Assembly (NCBI RefSeq): GCF_035222275.1
Contig: NC_085881.1
Coordinates: forward strand, 620,001 to 684,000
Source: Podospora bellae-mahoneyi
Lineage: Eukaryota > Ascomycota > Sordariomycetes > Sordariales > Podosporaceae
Length of the DNA stretch: 64,000 nucleotides
Direction of reading: 5' to 3'
This document shows positions 1-11,932 of this stretch, one piece after another. The notes below the pieces were generated by a model that worked only from the letters and a program-made list of their open reading frames with translations, did not search any database and was not told the DNA's origin. Numbering within the stretch: position 1 is the stretch's first letter; each line of letters begins with the position of its first letter. Both the position numbers and the translations under genes were made by a program.

Positions 1-1391
1 GGAACATGTGAAGGAAGCTCCACAGTCAGTCGGCTGATTGGGCCGGGTTCCTTCAGGGGGGCTGGAAGAAAAAGTTCCTGTTGTTGTCAAGGAGATGGGC
101 ATAACGGGGCGGCCTTTTAATGAAGCTTCAGGCCCCCATAAAACAATGGGGCCAATCGGCTGGGAGGGAGTCCAGAACAAACACGGCGTTTTCCAGAAAT
201 AGCCGGCGCATTTCCTGAACGACCGGGTCGAACCGTGATAAAAAACGAAGTGATGATTTATCAATGCGAGCCACCAATTGACAAATACGCAAAGAGGCAG
301 CAATACGAGACCACCACAGATGACATGTCGATATTTAGCGCCCAGTTGACCTGATTTGGCCGATGCTGGGTGGGGTGGTGGTGATGCGATGGAAGCGGTG
401 AAAACCTGGGAAGAACGGCGGTTGATCTGCCGGAACAACCATGCCCTGAATTCAGGCAGGATCTCGACGCGTTAGCCAGAGTGCGTGATCTTGCCGAGCA
501 CCGCTATCGCGCGCTAACATCATCGTTGTTGTCACTGATGAGATGGGATGGGATGGATGCAGCATGCAGCATAGTGCAGGAAGGAGGTGTGGGTGGTGGT
601 AGCGGCCCACCTGCAAGGTACGAACCAAACAGTCGCCTGTGTGCCACCTCATCTGTTCATTTCCGCCGATAGCAAAGGTGCCATTTCCAGGCACGCCCAG
701 AAGCCCCGAAAACACCGGCTTGATATGTATCGCTTCGTTTTGTTCTTGAAGAAGAGCTCCAGCATGTTCCTGGTCGCAAACACGTTCATGGAATATGGCC
801 ATGAGACGCGCTGCGAAGAGGCGCGGTGACGACGACTTGCATCGACGGCAAGCTGAAGAGAAACCTCTCATTAAACGGCTGAGAGAGGCCCAGGCGCAAC
901 AGGAAATTGGGCTGTTGCTGGCACCTGCCACGATGTGCCATCCATTTCCGAAGAGGCAATTGACAGCCTCCCGTTGGCCGCCACCGCCTGGCCAAGGGTC
1001 CACACTCCCCTTTTCCACCCTACCCCTGACAAACCCCCTGCTCGACTGCTTGATTTGATCCATTTTCGGAGACACGCTATCACAGCGAGAGGATCCTGGA
1101 TCCGCTGGTTCGCCTGGCTCTCCTGGCAACCCCAAGGAAAAATCGGCTCTCTCTGGGGGGGCAGGCTGGGTTTCCCCGTCCATTTGGCGAGTATCGCTAT
1201 ATAACTCGTGTCCGCTCTCCAAAATGATCTCGTTTCCCTTTTCTCTCTTCACCCACTCGCTCTCTATCAGCCCTGACTTTTAAGTCAAGTACATTCGTTC
1301 TTCAACGACAGCGCCTTCACCCCCAACTCACCATCCTCTCCAACGTACATACTTTCGAGTATATAATTTAATACCCGACAAATCAGTCAAA
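1..1391. other. Intergenic region upstream of the ccg-6-like gene
   Basis: I see no supportable gene here. The longest open frame, on the minus strand at 452-1252, has no recognisable domain, no signal peptide and no plausible splice structure. The last 150 bp before the next start codon are pyrimidine-rich and AT-rich, as expected of a promoter and leader. The TATATAAT at 1360-1367 lies only 25-32 bp before the ATG, too close to be a confident TATA box for that gene. Confidence 0.6.
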
Positions 1392-2010
1392 ATGAAGTTC
1401 TCCACTGCCGTCCTTGCCCTCGCCGCCGGCGCCAACGCCTTCAAGAACGTCACCTACACCACCGAGGTTGTCACTGCCATCACCACCTACTGCCCCGAGC
1501 CCACCACTGTCGAGTATGGCGGCACCACCTACACCATCACTGAGGTACGATCTTCCAAAGAGAGACGACCGGGAAAGAACCACTGGAGCTTTGTTTCAGA
1601 ACTGGGACGCTTTCTGGGGAACAACCGAGCTCGATCTCGATCCACCGGTTCTAGAACATCACCGCTAACTCAACCTCGCAGGCCACCACTCTGACCATCA
1701 CCGACTGCCCTTGCACTGTCAAGAAGCCTGTCACTACCATCTCGTCAGTGATCTGCCACGACTGGTGCGTCCCTAACATCGAATTGGGATTCGCCATTCC
1801 TGTTGAACGTCCAATGCTAACATTTTCTCCAGCGCCCCTGTTTACCACAACAGCACCGTTGCCCCTGGCCCCACCACCACCCCCGTTGGCACCATCGGCC
1901 AGCCCGCCCCCACCCAGCCTCCTCTCGCCACTGCTGGTGCCGGCAAGGCTGCTGCCCTCTCCGGCGGTGCCCTCGCTGGTGTCCTCGGCTTCGTTGCCCT
2001 TGCCCTCTAA
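1392..2010 (+). CDS. Small GPI-anchored-type cell wall protein, CCG-6-like
   Basis: The gene has three exons: 1392-1544, 1682-1764 and 1833-2010. The introns have GT-AG ends and join in frame to give 137 residues. The product starts with a typical signal peptide (MKFSTAVLALAAGANA). A Thr-rich body follows with Cys in CPEP, CPC and ICHDC contexts, two N-glycosylation sequons (NVT, NST) and a Pro/Thr linker. The C-terminus is small residues followed by a hydrophobic tail that ends the protein, which is the form of a GPI-attachment signal. The layout resembles clock-controlled protein 6 and related abundant wall proteins of Neurospora and other Sordariomycetes; that link is from memory of the family and was not searched. 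Codon use strongly favours C-ending codons, which suggests high expression. A wall or surface structural role is inferred; no catalytic domain is present. Confidence 0.8.
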
Positions 2011-4863
2011 GTTTTCTGCCTGTCATGACCACATTTTACCCGCTGCGGCTCTCGGGGCTTTGAGAGCTGTCAAGCTCGGGCCCTGGGAAGACCGGCTAGT
2101 AATACTTAATCAAGTCTTTTCATGATCTGGGATGGAACAAGTTTTTTTTTAAAAGGATACCAATGGCAATGATGTTTCAAGGGAATATAAAGGGGAAGTT
2201 CGAGGGGATCTAGGATCCCGGGAAAAGGATGATGGGATGGGATAGAGTTGGAATGCCCTCATGATGTGGTTGTGCAAGGGAAACATTTCGCTCCTACGGA
2301 GGACAGTTGTCACCTTGCCAAGTTGTCGAGTCTTCATTTTTCTGGCGGGTGTTTTGGAGATTGGTTTACCCCCTTTCCCCGAGCACAGTCGAGGTTTCTT
2401 GAAGCTCACAGCATCTTTTTGGAAAAGTGTTTCGGATCTTACGGACCAAAATATCAACGCTTTCCAGCCTCGCCTCTTCTCTTCTGTGTTATTCTTTCCT
2501 ACTTTCAATTGTGCTCTGCCTGTACATGCTTTTTCTATCAATTTGTGAATGTTTGATGGGCACAATGATGGGTTTCTGCCGGGCGTGTTTATGGCTTCTG
2601 CTTTGAGGGAGAGGAGGGACACAACAATATCTTTATTTTTCGTGGGTCATGTACATAGTTGTGTATCTTCTCTCTATTGCTCAAAGAGCTAGTTTTGGTC
2701 CGGTGGCCTATCCTTTGTACATTTCTCTCGGTTCCTCTTTTTTTTGTTGCATCTGTGACGGGAGTTTTATGAGATACCATTGATACCTGATGTTTCTACT
2801 CGTATTGACTTGATCGATTGACTGAGGTTGAAACCTGGCGAAAAGAGAGACACGGGATCCCGGATTGGGAGTTCAACTCGATGTTGTTTCATTTGATATT
2901 TTGTGAACTTCAAGGCAGAGAGAAAGCTGGTTATGCAGGGTGTCACTGTATGCAGCACTGAATCATGATTCAAATCGTGCATTGTTCGGAAACCCTTCCC
3001 ATGTGTGTGTGTTTTTTTTTTTTTTTTTCCTTTCCCGCAGTTCCCGCCCCCGTGTTGCTGGAACCTGGATGCTGGGACGTGCCGGGTAAAGACATTGTGT
3101 TGGTGTTCCAGGTTCCCAATATCGCCTTTTCTTGCCCGCCGGATGGCCTCGGGGGTGTCAACCTTCCAAGACACAAAAGTTCTCAATGGCGGTGACAGTG
3201 CAACGTTTCATCAACCATAAGGTAGGTTTCGTTGAGAATTGCCAACGGAGAAAAGTCATCAATGACCAATTCAAGTCTCCGGTCCTGAACCAAGCAGTTG
3301 CAGTTGTGAAGTCCGAATCACCATGATCAACCTCCACCGTTGAAGCTGTCGGCCGTTGACCGCTGCTACCTTGCCACGATTCTGTCGTTCTCAGAATAGG
3401 AATGATCATCCCTCTTTTTATTCTAGAATCTCAATGCAGTTTATTACATTTCATAACCATAACCATATCGAAAGGCTTTCGTCTATTTCCATCATCATGT
3501 TTCTTTCTAATAAAAATCCCTAGAACAGCTCACCAGGGAAACAATCTCACTCTCTTCAAAAGAGCCGGCGGCACAGCCATCACCTCACCACATCACAAGA
3601 GCAGAAACCAATGCAAACAATTCCCGCCTGACTCTGCATGAATTGATAGCGTGAGAGAAAAGACGAGATGAGTGTTCTTAGCGCCCAGACCGTCACGAAC
3701 CAAGCAGATTACGGATGATACGGAGTGAATTACGAGATGATAATAGCTGCACGCCCTAATCTTAGGGGGGGTGTGGAAGAAGGAATGGTAAGCGAGATTT
3801 GATTGTTCTGTGCTCACGCACCAGGAGAAAGTCCGGGCACTTGGACTGTGCAGGTGAAGAGGGAAAATGGAAAATGAAAATAATGAGAGATGATGGATTG
3901 GAGAGCAGAAGGAAAGGTTTGCGGTGCTTCGTAAGAGAGATAAGATATGATGACAGCAAGGTCGTAGGTAAGACGGAAGAAAAGCCTCGGTTGGTTTTAT
4001 GCAGTGCATAAACTTCACACCAAACACATCCCAAACCACTGACTTTTAAGACAATTGGCTCTTTTCCCCACCGTTATCAACCGCCAAACAGTTCAACGAC
4101 TCTCTTAAACATGAAGAAAAGATCGCCCCCCCCAAAACGGCAGCCATGATGATTCGGCGGCGTTGAACAAATTGCCAATGATCATCGGGTGAGCCACTCG
4201 AAGCACATGTTTTTTAAAGTTCAGACCGTCGGCCAGTGGCCAGCCAAGATTTCCTTCCCCATGGGGAACAACGGTCGAGAGCGGGTATCAAAACGCGGGG
4301 AAGCGGAGTCTTGACTTACACGATCCTCACATCATTCACGATCGAACAACAAAGCAACCAGTTCCATCTTTCCGTGAGATCCAAGGCACTCGGTATTGTC
4401 GAGAAAGTTATCTGGTGATTTTAGCAATGCCATGTAGTTAGGTTGGGTAGCACCAGCTTAGAAAAGGGACAGGGCGACCAATGGTTCGTCGGCTTTGGTT
4501 GGGGTCCATTGATTGCCCCGCGCGGCCGATCCCCTTCCCCGGGAGGAAGGGCACGATAGAGGTTGGGAACTAAATGGCACCTTCATTGTTCGGGAGTCGG
4601 GGCAACGGATTATATGCGGGGGAGAACGTGCAGCACCGCGGTTACAACTCTCTTACCTTCACCACCAGCTTTTGGATATAGAGTTCTTCCATCATATATT
4701 CATATCATCATATGTTTCAACATACTTTTACATCTTTATTGTACCACTACTTGTACTTGTGCTCCTCCGATATTTGGTATCTTGTTCCTGTCACCTGTGA
4801 CATCATCTCATCACACCGTCGACCTCACTCGCCTCGCTCCATCTCAGTATCAAGACAACAAAA
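2011..4863. other. Intergenic region, no gene seen
   Basis: About 2.85 kb separates the wall protein gene from the acyl-CoA synthetase. The first few hundred bases are presumably 3' UTR and terminator of the upstream gene. Homopolymer runs occur at 3011-3029 (T-rich). The last 200 bp before 4864 are CT/CA-rich, as in a fungal leader. No reading frame here has a recognisable domain or a convincing exon structure. Confidence 0.55.
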
Positions 4864-7132
4864 ATGACCAAAGACCACCCCCAAAACCACACCCAAACAC
4901 ACTCACTCACCTCCCCCGAAACCTTCTGGTCTCACCAAGCCGATCAACTTCATTGGCACAAGAAACCCGCCACCGTCCTCCAAAAGACAACCAAACAACT
5001 CCCTTCTGGTATCTCTCACGACCACTGGGCCTGGTTCCCTGACGGCGAGATCTCCACATGCTACAACTGCATCGATCGTCACGTCCTTGCTGGCAGGGGG
5101 GATGCTCCTGCCATCTTGTATGACAGCCCGGTCACGAACAAGAAGGAGACATACACCTATGCCAGGTTACTCGACGAGGTGGAGATCTTTGCGGGTGTGC
5201 TGAGAGAGGAGGGAGTGAAGAAGGGGGATGTGGTGCTTGTTTATAGTAAGTATCCAATTCTCTCTTTCGAGGGCAGGATTGATGCTGACAAAGACTGAAG
5301 TGCCCATGATACCCGCTGCCTTGATCGGGATTCTAGCTATCAATCGTCTTGGTGCGATCCATGCCGTTGTGTTTGGCGGTTTTGCTTCTGGGGCACTGGC
5401 CCAAAGAATTGAGGCTTCGAAGCCGGTTGCTATCCTGACTGCTTCTTGCGGGATAGAGGGGAATAAGGGGCCGATTGGGTACCAGGGTTTTGTGGAGGAG
5501 GCGATGAAGATTTCGAGTTGGAGGCCGCCAAAGACTATTATTTGGTAAGTCTCAAGTCGGACTCTGGCATTTCACAGCTGACAATAACACAGGCAAAGAG
5601 ACGAGCTGCCATGGCGACCCATTGATAGAGCGAATGGCCAACGAAAATGGCAGGCCCTGGTCAAGAGCTGCCGTGCTAGAGGTTGGCGAGCGGCGTGTGT
5701 TCCTGTTAAGTCGACAGATGGCGTCTACATCATCTACACCAGTGGCACGACGGGTCTGCCAAAGGGTGTGCTGAGAGAAGCTGGCGGCCATGCCGTCGGT
5801 CTGCACTTGATGATCTCGTATCTCTTTGGTGTCCATGGTCCTGGTGATGTGGTATGTACTCTGTGTCTTTGACATCCTTCATGGCTTACTGACACGCATC
5901 AGATGGGATGTTACAGCGATATTGGCTGGGTCGTCTCTCACAGCTATACTTTATATGGCCCCCTCTTGACCGGCGCTGCAACCGTCTTATATGAGGGCAA
6001 GCCAGTCGGCACCCCTGATGCCTCGGCCTTCTGGCGTCTGGCCGAAGAGTACAAGATCAACACCATGTTCACTGCCCCCACCGCGCTCCGCGCAATCCGC
6101 AAAGAAGATCCGGATAACATCCATTTCTCTCGTGTTGGTGAGCGCGGAGGTCTCAGGAACCTTCGAGCACTATTCCTGGCCGGCGAAAGATCAGAACCAT
6201 CCATCATCACCATGTATCAGGACCTGCTAGCCAAACATGCTGCACCTGGCGCACTGGTGATCGACAACTGGTGGTCATCCGAATCCGGCTCCCCCATCTC
6301 GGGCATCGCTCTCGTGCCCCATGCAGGTCATGACAGAGCCAATCCCACCTCCTCTGCCTCACACCCACCGCTGAAGATAAAACCTGGTTCGGCAGGCAAA
6401 GCTATGCCTGGATTTGATGTCCGCGTCGTGTCTGACTCTGGTGAACCTCTACCACCAAACACCATGGGCAATATTGTCCTAGGCCTCCCACTTGCCCCTA
6501 CTGCCTTCAGGACTCTGTGGGGAGATGAGGAAAGGTTCTACAAGGGTTACCTCAAACGCTTCGACGGGAAGTACATCGACACCGGTGACGCAGGTGTCAT
6601 TGATGAGGATGGCTACATCCATATCATGGCACGCTCAGACGACATCATCAATGTGGCTGCTCATCGGTTGTCCACTGGCCAACTGGAGCAAGCTATCACC
6701 ACCCACCCTGACGTCACGGAAGCATGTGTGGTTGGCATCCCTGACGCACTGAAGGGGCAGATGCCGTTTGCTTTCATCAGCACTTCCCACGGAGCGGCAA
6801 CTACAAAAGAGAAGAAGGAGAAACTGTTTCAGGAGATACAGACCCTGGTCAGGAAGCAAGTGGGTGCTATTGCGAGTTTGGGGGGGATGATTGAGGGTAA
6901 GGGGATGATTCCCAAGACGAGGTCAGGGAAGACGCTGAGGAGGGTTTTAAAGGAGTTGTTGGAGAATGCGGTGCATGGGGAGGTGGACAAGGAGTTGAAT
7001 GTTCCCAGTACGGTGGAGGATATGGGGGTTGTGGAGGTGGCGAGGGGGAAGGTGAGGGAGTACTTTGTGGAGTTGGAGAGGAAGGGGAAGAGGCATGCGA
7101 GCATTGAGGGGAGGGAGAAGGCGAAGCTTTAG
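4864..7132 (+). CDS. Short-chain acyl-CoA synthetase (ACSS3/propionyl-CoA synthetase type) with peroxisomal AKL tail
   Basis: The four exons are 4864-5245, 5301-5544, 5593-5851 and 5903-7132. They join in frame to give 704 residues. The enzyme forms an acyl-CoA from a short-chain acid, ATP and CoA through an acyl-AMP. Visible motifs are an N-terminal acetyl-CoA-synthetase-like segment, the phosphate-binding YTSGTTGLPKG loop, DNWWSSESG, IDTGD, RSDDIINVAAHRLSTG, and PKTRSGK, whose Lys is the usual catalytic and acetylated residue. The family normally has Gly where this protein has the second Ala of NVAAH. The protein ends in Ala-Lys-Leu, a canonical PTS1 signal, so a peroxisomal location is inferred; the substrate could be acetate, propionate or another short acid. 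The ATG at 4864 has A at -3 and follows a CA-rich leader. There is no operon context. Confidence 0.88.
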
Positions 7133-7858
7133 GGGAGTACCTTGCGGTGAGGATCGGTGGGATGATGAGAGTGGGGAGTGATGTTATGATATATACCACG
7201 ACGCAGGTTAGGCACTTTGTTGAAAATATAGTGGAGTTCCAAGCTGTGAGGGCCACGGTCCTTGGTCGTCATCCACTGACTTTCCTTCTTCATCAATCTA
7301 CTAGTAAGCCACCTCCACCAGCGCAATTACAAGACGTTAAGGCAGGGCCCTAATTAACTTCGTCCGGACAGCTCGCAAATCAAAGTTATAATCTAATTTA
7401 CTCAATCTTCTATATCTTCAACATCACGGGTTCAGAAATACCCTATTTTCACCAAGGGACAGGAATACCGCGGCCGCGTGTATCTGACCATACCTTCAGT
7501 AAGGGAGCGGTACTTAAGATCCATCGACATCTAGCACCGGGACTGTTTGGTATGGTGAACAATGTTGGCTACAAACTTCCGGAGAAGAGACGCGTGTGAA
7601 GGGCGAGGATAAAAAAGGTAATGATGCAGTGAGCGAGAGCTAGGAATGTAGGACTTGATATTGCCTTTGTATCAGTGCACTATATCAACTTTTAAGGGGC
7701 ATGACGGGATGTTAAAAATACAATATTGCACACTATAATGTAGAATGTAAGGTCTTGAAAGATAGTGATAACTCCTCTCGGCTATCTTGAAATGCCTTTT
7801 GACTATTTTGAATTGTCTCTTGACTATATTTGTAGGGATAGTAACTATTTTTGGAGGC

Positions 7859-7885
7859 CTATAGACCATCAAAGATGGTCTATAG
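7859..7885. repeat. Perfect inverted repeat, 12-bp arms
   Basis: The arms CTATAGACCATC and GATGGTCTATAG flank a 3-base AAA loop. The palindrome lies in an AT-rich patch that also has two copies of a TTGACTAT(T/A)TT motif around 7797-7830. It could be a stem-loop, a transcription factor site, or the remnant of a short non-autonomous element. No terminal repeats or target-site duplication were found. Confidence 0.7.
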
Positions 7886-8254
7886 AGTATCTTTGAAGGC
7901 CCATGGATTGCCTTTTAGGGCCTGTCAGGGGTTGTTGTCAAAGATGGTAATCACCATTCTTTTATCATCAACGCCTACCTTAATAACACTTACGTCTCTC
8001 ACTTTAGGTATGTGGCCACTGGTAAGGTTAACATCACACGGCTACACCAGGGGCCAGCCATAACCCTTCTCTGGAGGAGGTTTCACCAAAGTCACACTCC
8101 AAGTCATTCCTCGCCGTTTCTTTTCAACCACCGGCAGGCAACCTACCTCACTGCTTACAAGTCAACCGTCACCAGTCAAAGGCTAATCACCAGTCAAGCA
8201 GGTAAGTAACAAAGCTGTGCACCAGATTTTGTCTTTCATCACGATATTGTCAGC

Positions 8255-8305
8255 TCACACACATAGACACACACACACACACAAATACACACACACAAAC
8301 ACACA
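8255..8305. repeat. CA-rich microsatellite
   Basis: An interrupted (CA)n tract of about 50 bp. It is the first of four alternating purine-pyrimidine arrays in this intergenic region. Confidence 0.9.
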
Positions 8306-8720
8306 AGATCTTGGCACACTTCCAGCGACAGTAGCCACCACAGTCCCTCATCCGGACGACGGACAAAACAGCAGCAGTAGCACGCTTGTGACTTTGGGGC
8401 GAGGTAGCATTTTTGCACTTCTTTTTCGGCCCGGATCTGCGTTGTGCTACACCCAGCGTCTAGATCTCGGAAGCCCCCAGTGTGTATGTGTGCGCGTGTG
8501 TTCATGTCCACGTTTCGCGCGCGTCATCGACGCGGGTGGGTGGTATGTCAATCTTGAAGAAAATCATGATATGACTTGTTATTATTTTAGAGAGAAAAAA
8601 TATCAACAATAGTTTGAGGGAAAATGGTTGGGCATCAAGACACGCCGCGGGAAGCCGCGCCTTTCTCCCCGGGCTGTTCCCTGCAGACAAAACAGGAGGG
8701 AAGAGAATCAAAACTTGAAG

Positions 8721-8747
8721 TGTGTGTGTGTGTGTGTGTGTGTGTGT
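8721..8747. repeat. TG dinucleotide microsatellite
   Basis: An uninterrupted (TG)n tract of 13 units, 416 bp downstream of the CA tract. Confidence 0.95.
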
Positions 8748-8883
8748 TCAAGTCCACGGCGTTTACCTATCTCACCACGCTAGTCTTGCTCAACAAGCTG
8801 CTAATGCATGATCTACCTGACCACGCATACACACAGGAAACTGCGCAGTGGTGTTTCCGGTGGCGGCAGTGGAGGGTGTGTAG

Positions 8884-8910
8884 GTGTGTGTGTGTGTGAG
8901 AGAGAGAGAG
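8884..8910. repeat. GT then GA compound microsatellite
   Basis: (GT)n passes directly into (GA)n, a compound simple repeat. Confidence 0.9.
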
Positions 8911-10076
8911 GTGTCTATTACGGTGGTATGACAGCCAGACCACCAGATGGGAGTTACACCAAAGGGACGGATCATGTCCGGGAATGGGGGGCGTGGAGTC
9001 TGGACTCGAGAAGCAAAGCAAAACACCTCTCTGCTTTTTTCTCAGCTAATCCTCTTTTGTCTCTTTTTTTTCACCAGTCTTGTCATGGTAGTAGCTGAGA
9101 GCTGCCTAGTACACACACACCCCTATTCCTACCTCTTTGATCTCTTCCACCTGCCCCCGCCCAAAGAGAAATTTGGCCACCCGGACACCCGACTCGATAT
9201 TAAACTCGTCTTTTTACCGCCCCGAAACCACGTAAGATCCACCCCCTTTTCCTCCTCCAATCCCCCCATCACGAGGCTTGGCGCCGCTGGTGGAAGGGAA
9301 GAAAGTGACGAGTTCGTTTTGTACGACACGGGACAAAGACCCTGGCGATGATGGACCGATAATCTACCAATCCTTCTGTAGCACCAAACCCTTACCTCAG
9401 CAAAAAGAACTTCATTGGAAGAGTTCGATCCTGCGGAAGGGGGGGGGAGAGTGGGGGGGGAGGCAAAGAAACACTGGTTTGGTCAAACAGGAAAGAAAGA
9501 GATACACAGAAGTGACGGACGGGTATACGGTGGTGGTAAAAAGAAGCTAGGAAATCGAGTGAGACATTCCACACTACTCCGTATACACAGTGACACACGG
9601 TAAGAAGAAAAGAGGAAAGAAAAAGGTGGCTTGTGATGAGACAGCCCGTTGTTCCGTTTTCCCCGACGATTTCTTCTTCTGGGGGCTTTTCTGATGGTGG
9701 TAAAACGGACACAAGGCGCTGTCCGACAGATGGATTTGCTTCGGTGTTCTTTTCCTTCCATCGTGTGCCCTTTGTGTGCGAGATCTGAGAACAAAAAGAA
9801 CGGGACATCGGGACACAGAGGTGACATGAGAGACTGGCTGGTTATGGAGATAGCCGGTGTACTAAATAGACATTTCCGTGGCCTTGGATCGAGAGCTGTT
9901 CAACAAGGCCACTTTTGAAGTTGAAAATGCAAAAACTGCCAAAAGCAATGCTGTCAATAGTAAGTATTTTCAACAACTAAACCGCCCCATAACCACACAC
10001 TTCCCACCCAGCCAGCACCTGACATCCTCCCTGACCCAGCATCCATCCTCTCCATATCGCCATCCAAGTCATGCGT

Positions 10077-10119
10077 CACACACACACACACACACACCCA
10101 AAAAAAAAAAAAAAAAAAA
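10077..10119. repeat. CA microsatellite plus poly-A run
   Basis: (CA)n of about 11 units is followed by CC and a run of about 19 A residues. There is no adjacent element to suggest a retroposed tail. Confidence 0.9.
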
Positions 10120-10669
10120 CCCACAAACACACGCCCCAAAAATATGCCCTTCCCCCAAATGACGACCACTGTTGTTGGCGCCTCACTCCCTTTCCGCCTC
10201 GTCCCACCACAACTTAATATATCCACGGCGAACATGTCCCTCCCCAATTCCTACACTTTCCCCAACCCAAAGTCTAGCTAGCGCGTGAGTGGCAGCGCAA
10301 AAGCAAAACAAGCGCGCCCGCGCGCCACCCCACCGGCCCTTCTCGACGGGGCTCGCAACGGGTAACTGCACCCTCATAGCACAGAGAGAGAAAGAGCTGG
10401 CCACCGGTGGGGTGGTGAGCTAAGAAATCTGCATGTTTCCGTTGGGTAGACACAGTAGTCTGGGGGAGGAGCCAAGTACTGTGCTCTTGGAGTTGCCACT
10501 TCACATCTTCAGCCAGCCGGCCGTCATTCGGGGTTCCCCAGCCCTTCCTCTTAGGATTCCGTCGGCTCGGGGCTGTATGGGTCGTCGTTCCAGAAGGAAA
10601 GCAGCGATTTCCAACCCCTCCCCCCATCTCAAGGTATACTACATTTTACAGTAGACAAGAGGGTTGCGT

Positions 10670-11932
10670 TTACTGTGTTCTTGTTTGTGCTGCTGCTGCT
10701 GTCTTTGCAAAGAGCCCACACCCAGACCCGCCCTGTCGTTCATTGACTGTGCTCTCTACAAATCTCCCCTCTGGCTGGCGCTTTCCTGCCTTGATGCTTT
10801 CCATGACCCAGTCAACGCTGACGAATTTGACGCCTCGGCCTCGGATAGTCTTGATCTCTTTTTGTAGCTTTTGAGCAGCGAGTCCACCGCCGGCAAAGCT
10901 GGATTTCCCCAAGATGACATGTGTGACTTGTTTCTTTGCTAGGTGGAGGGCGACGCTCGCACCATTGGTGGCAAGGAGGTGCTTGAGCATGTGGTCTGAG
11001 ATGGCTGGGTAAGTGGAGCCGTTGATGTAGATGACGAGGTTGTCGAAGATACCCTTTTCAGGGGAGGCTGGTGCGGATAATGACTTGGTAGGGGAGTCTC
11101 GTGATTGGGGTTTGACGGTGGGTGGTGATAAGTTTGCGGGTGGGTGGTATATTGCTGTGGAGGATGACTTGCTGTTGCGAGTAGCCTTTGGCGAGGCAAA
11201 GAAGCGAGGCTTTCCGGTAGGTCTTGGGTCCTCTTCGACTACTTCCTCCTCGTCATCGAGCTCTGGAAGTGTAAAGAACCTCGACGTATGTGAGGTTTCC
11301 CGTTCTTCTTGCTCTAATCGAGCAATCGCAGCTCTTTCTTCTGGAGTTAATCCATCCTCTTCATCTTCGTGATCGTTCCCTTCTGTGGTGAGTATTGGCC
11401 TTTGCTTCAAAAGTAGCAGTTGAGCTTCTTGCTCCTCTGCTTCCATCTTGGCAAAGATCTCTCTTTCTTCCGCTGTTAGCCCATCCTCACCCTCCTCATG
11501 TTGTTGTGGTGGTACTGATGCCGGTGGCTTTGCTGGTATTGGCGGCTTCTTCTCCCTCATTTCATGTGCCTCCTCCGCTTTCCGCTTCTTACTTGGATTC
11601 CTCAACATTTCCAGCACACTCTTCCTTTCCCCTGTCGCCAGTTCCCTCACCTCCTTTGGTATGTATAACCCCAGCTTCTCATCATACTCGTTCGACCCGC
11701 AGCCCACTGTGTCACTCATAAACTCATCACCTCCACCGTTCCCCCCCTTGAACTGGTAGTTCATCTTTTTGAACCGTGACACCCTCCATCCTTGCGGACC
11801 GCGCGTTTCGGCACGCTGGTGGCCTGTCGATGATGAGTTCCAAGGGTCGAAGCGCTGGAGATTCGGTTCTGTTGGGCCTTTTGGTTTTGCCGGGGGTGCT
11901 AGTGGTATCTTGCGTGGTCGTCCTCGAGGCAT
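10670..11932 (-). CDS. AT-hook and BRCT domain nuclear protein
   Basis: This is one intronless frame of 420 residues, with its ATG at 11930-11932 on the minus strand. The extreme N-terminus, MPRGRPRKIPLAPP, contains an RGRPRK AT-hook core. The middle is acidic and low in complexity, with repeated (D/G)GLT(A/P)EER segments at roughly residues 150-240 that look like two or three copies of one short motif. A single BRCT domain lies at about residues 300-395, from FDNLVIYING to VDWVMESIKAGK, including the conserved Trp. The BRCT is reminiscent of the one in REV1-type proteins, but no polymerase follows. A nuclear DNA- or chromatin-binding role, perhaps in repair, is inferred. I do not recognise a specific orthologue. 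It is transcribed away from the gene-poor region to its right. Confidence 0.75.
   Translation of the reverse strand: MPRGRPRKIPLAPPAKPKGPTEPNLQRFDPWNSSSTGHQRAETRGPQGWRVSRFKKMNYQFKGGNGGGDEFMSDTVGCGSNEYDEKLGLYIPKEVRELATGERKSVLEMLRNPSKKRKAEEAHEMREKKPPIPAKPPASVPPQQHEEGEDGLTAEEREIFAKMEAEEQEAQLLLLKQRPILTTEGNDHEDEEDGLTPEERAAIARLEQEERETSHTSRFFTLPELDDEEEVVEEDPRPTGKPRFFASPKATRNSKSSSTAIYHPPANLSPPTVKPQSRDSPTKSLSAPASPEKGIFDNLVIYINGSTYPAISDHMLKHLLATNGASVALHLAKKQVTHVILGKSSFAGGGLAAQKLQKEIKTIRGRGVKFVSVDWVMESIKAGKRQPEGRFVESTVNERQGGSGCGLFAKTAAAAQTRTQ

Larger units (their letters stand above)
7133..10669. other. Intergenic region with AT-rich patch and CA/TG microsatellites
   Basis: No supportable gene lies in this 3.5 kb between two convergent genes. 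An AT-rich patch at about 7620-7990 contains short imperfect direct repeats and a perfect palindrome. CA/TG dinucleotide arrays recur from 8.2 to 10.1 kb. A stretch near 9878-9959 followed by a strong GTAAGT donor looks exon-like but leads to nothing recognisable. Confidence 0.5.

Noticed and set aside
452-1252. 266-codon open frame on the minus strand
   Set aside because: No domain, signal or plausible splicing; it covers the promoter region of the wall protein gene and its composition looks non-coding.
1360-1367. TATATAAT before the wall protein gene as a TATA box
   Set aside because: It is only 25-32 bp from the ATG, leaving no room for a leader; probably just AT-rich leader sequence.
9878-9959. 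Exon-like stretch ending at a GTAAGT donor
   Set aside because: No credible upstream or downstream exon and no recognisable peptide.
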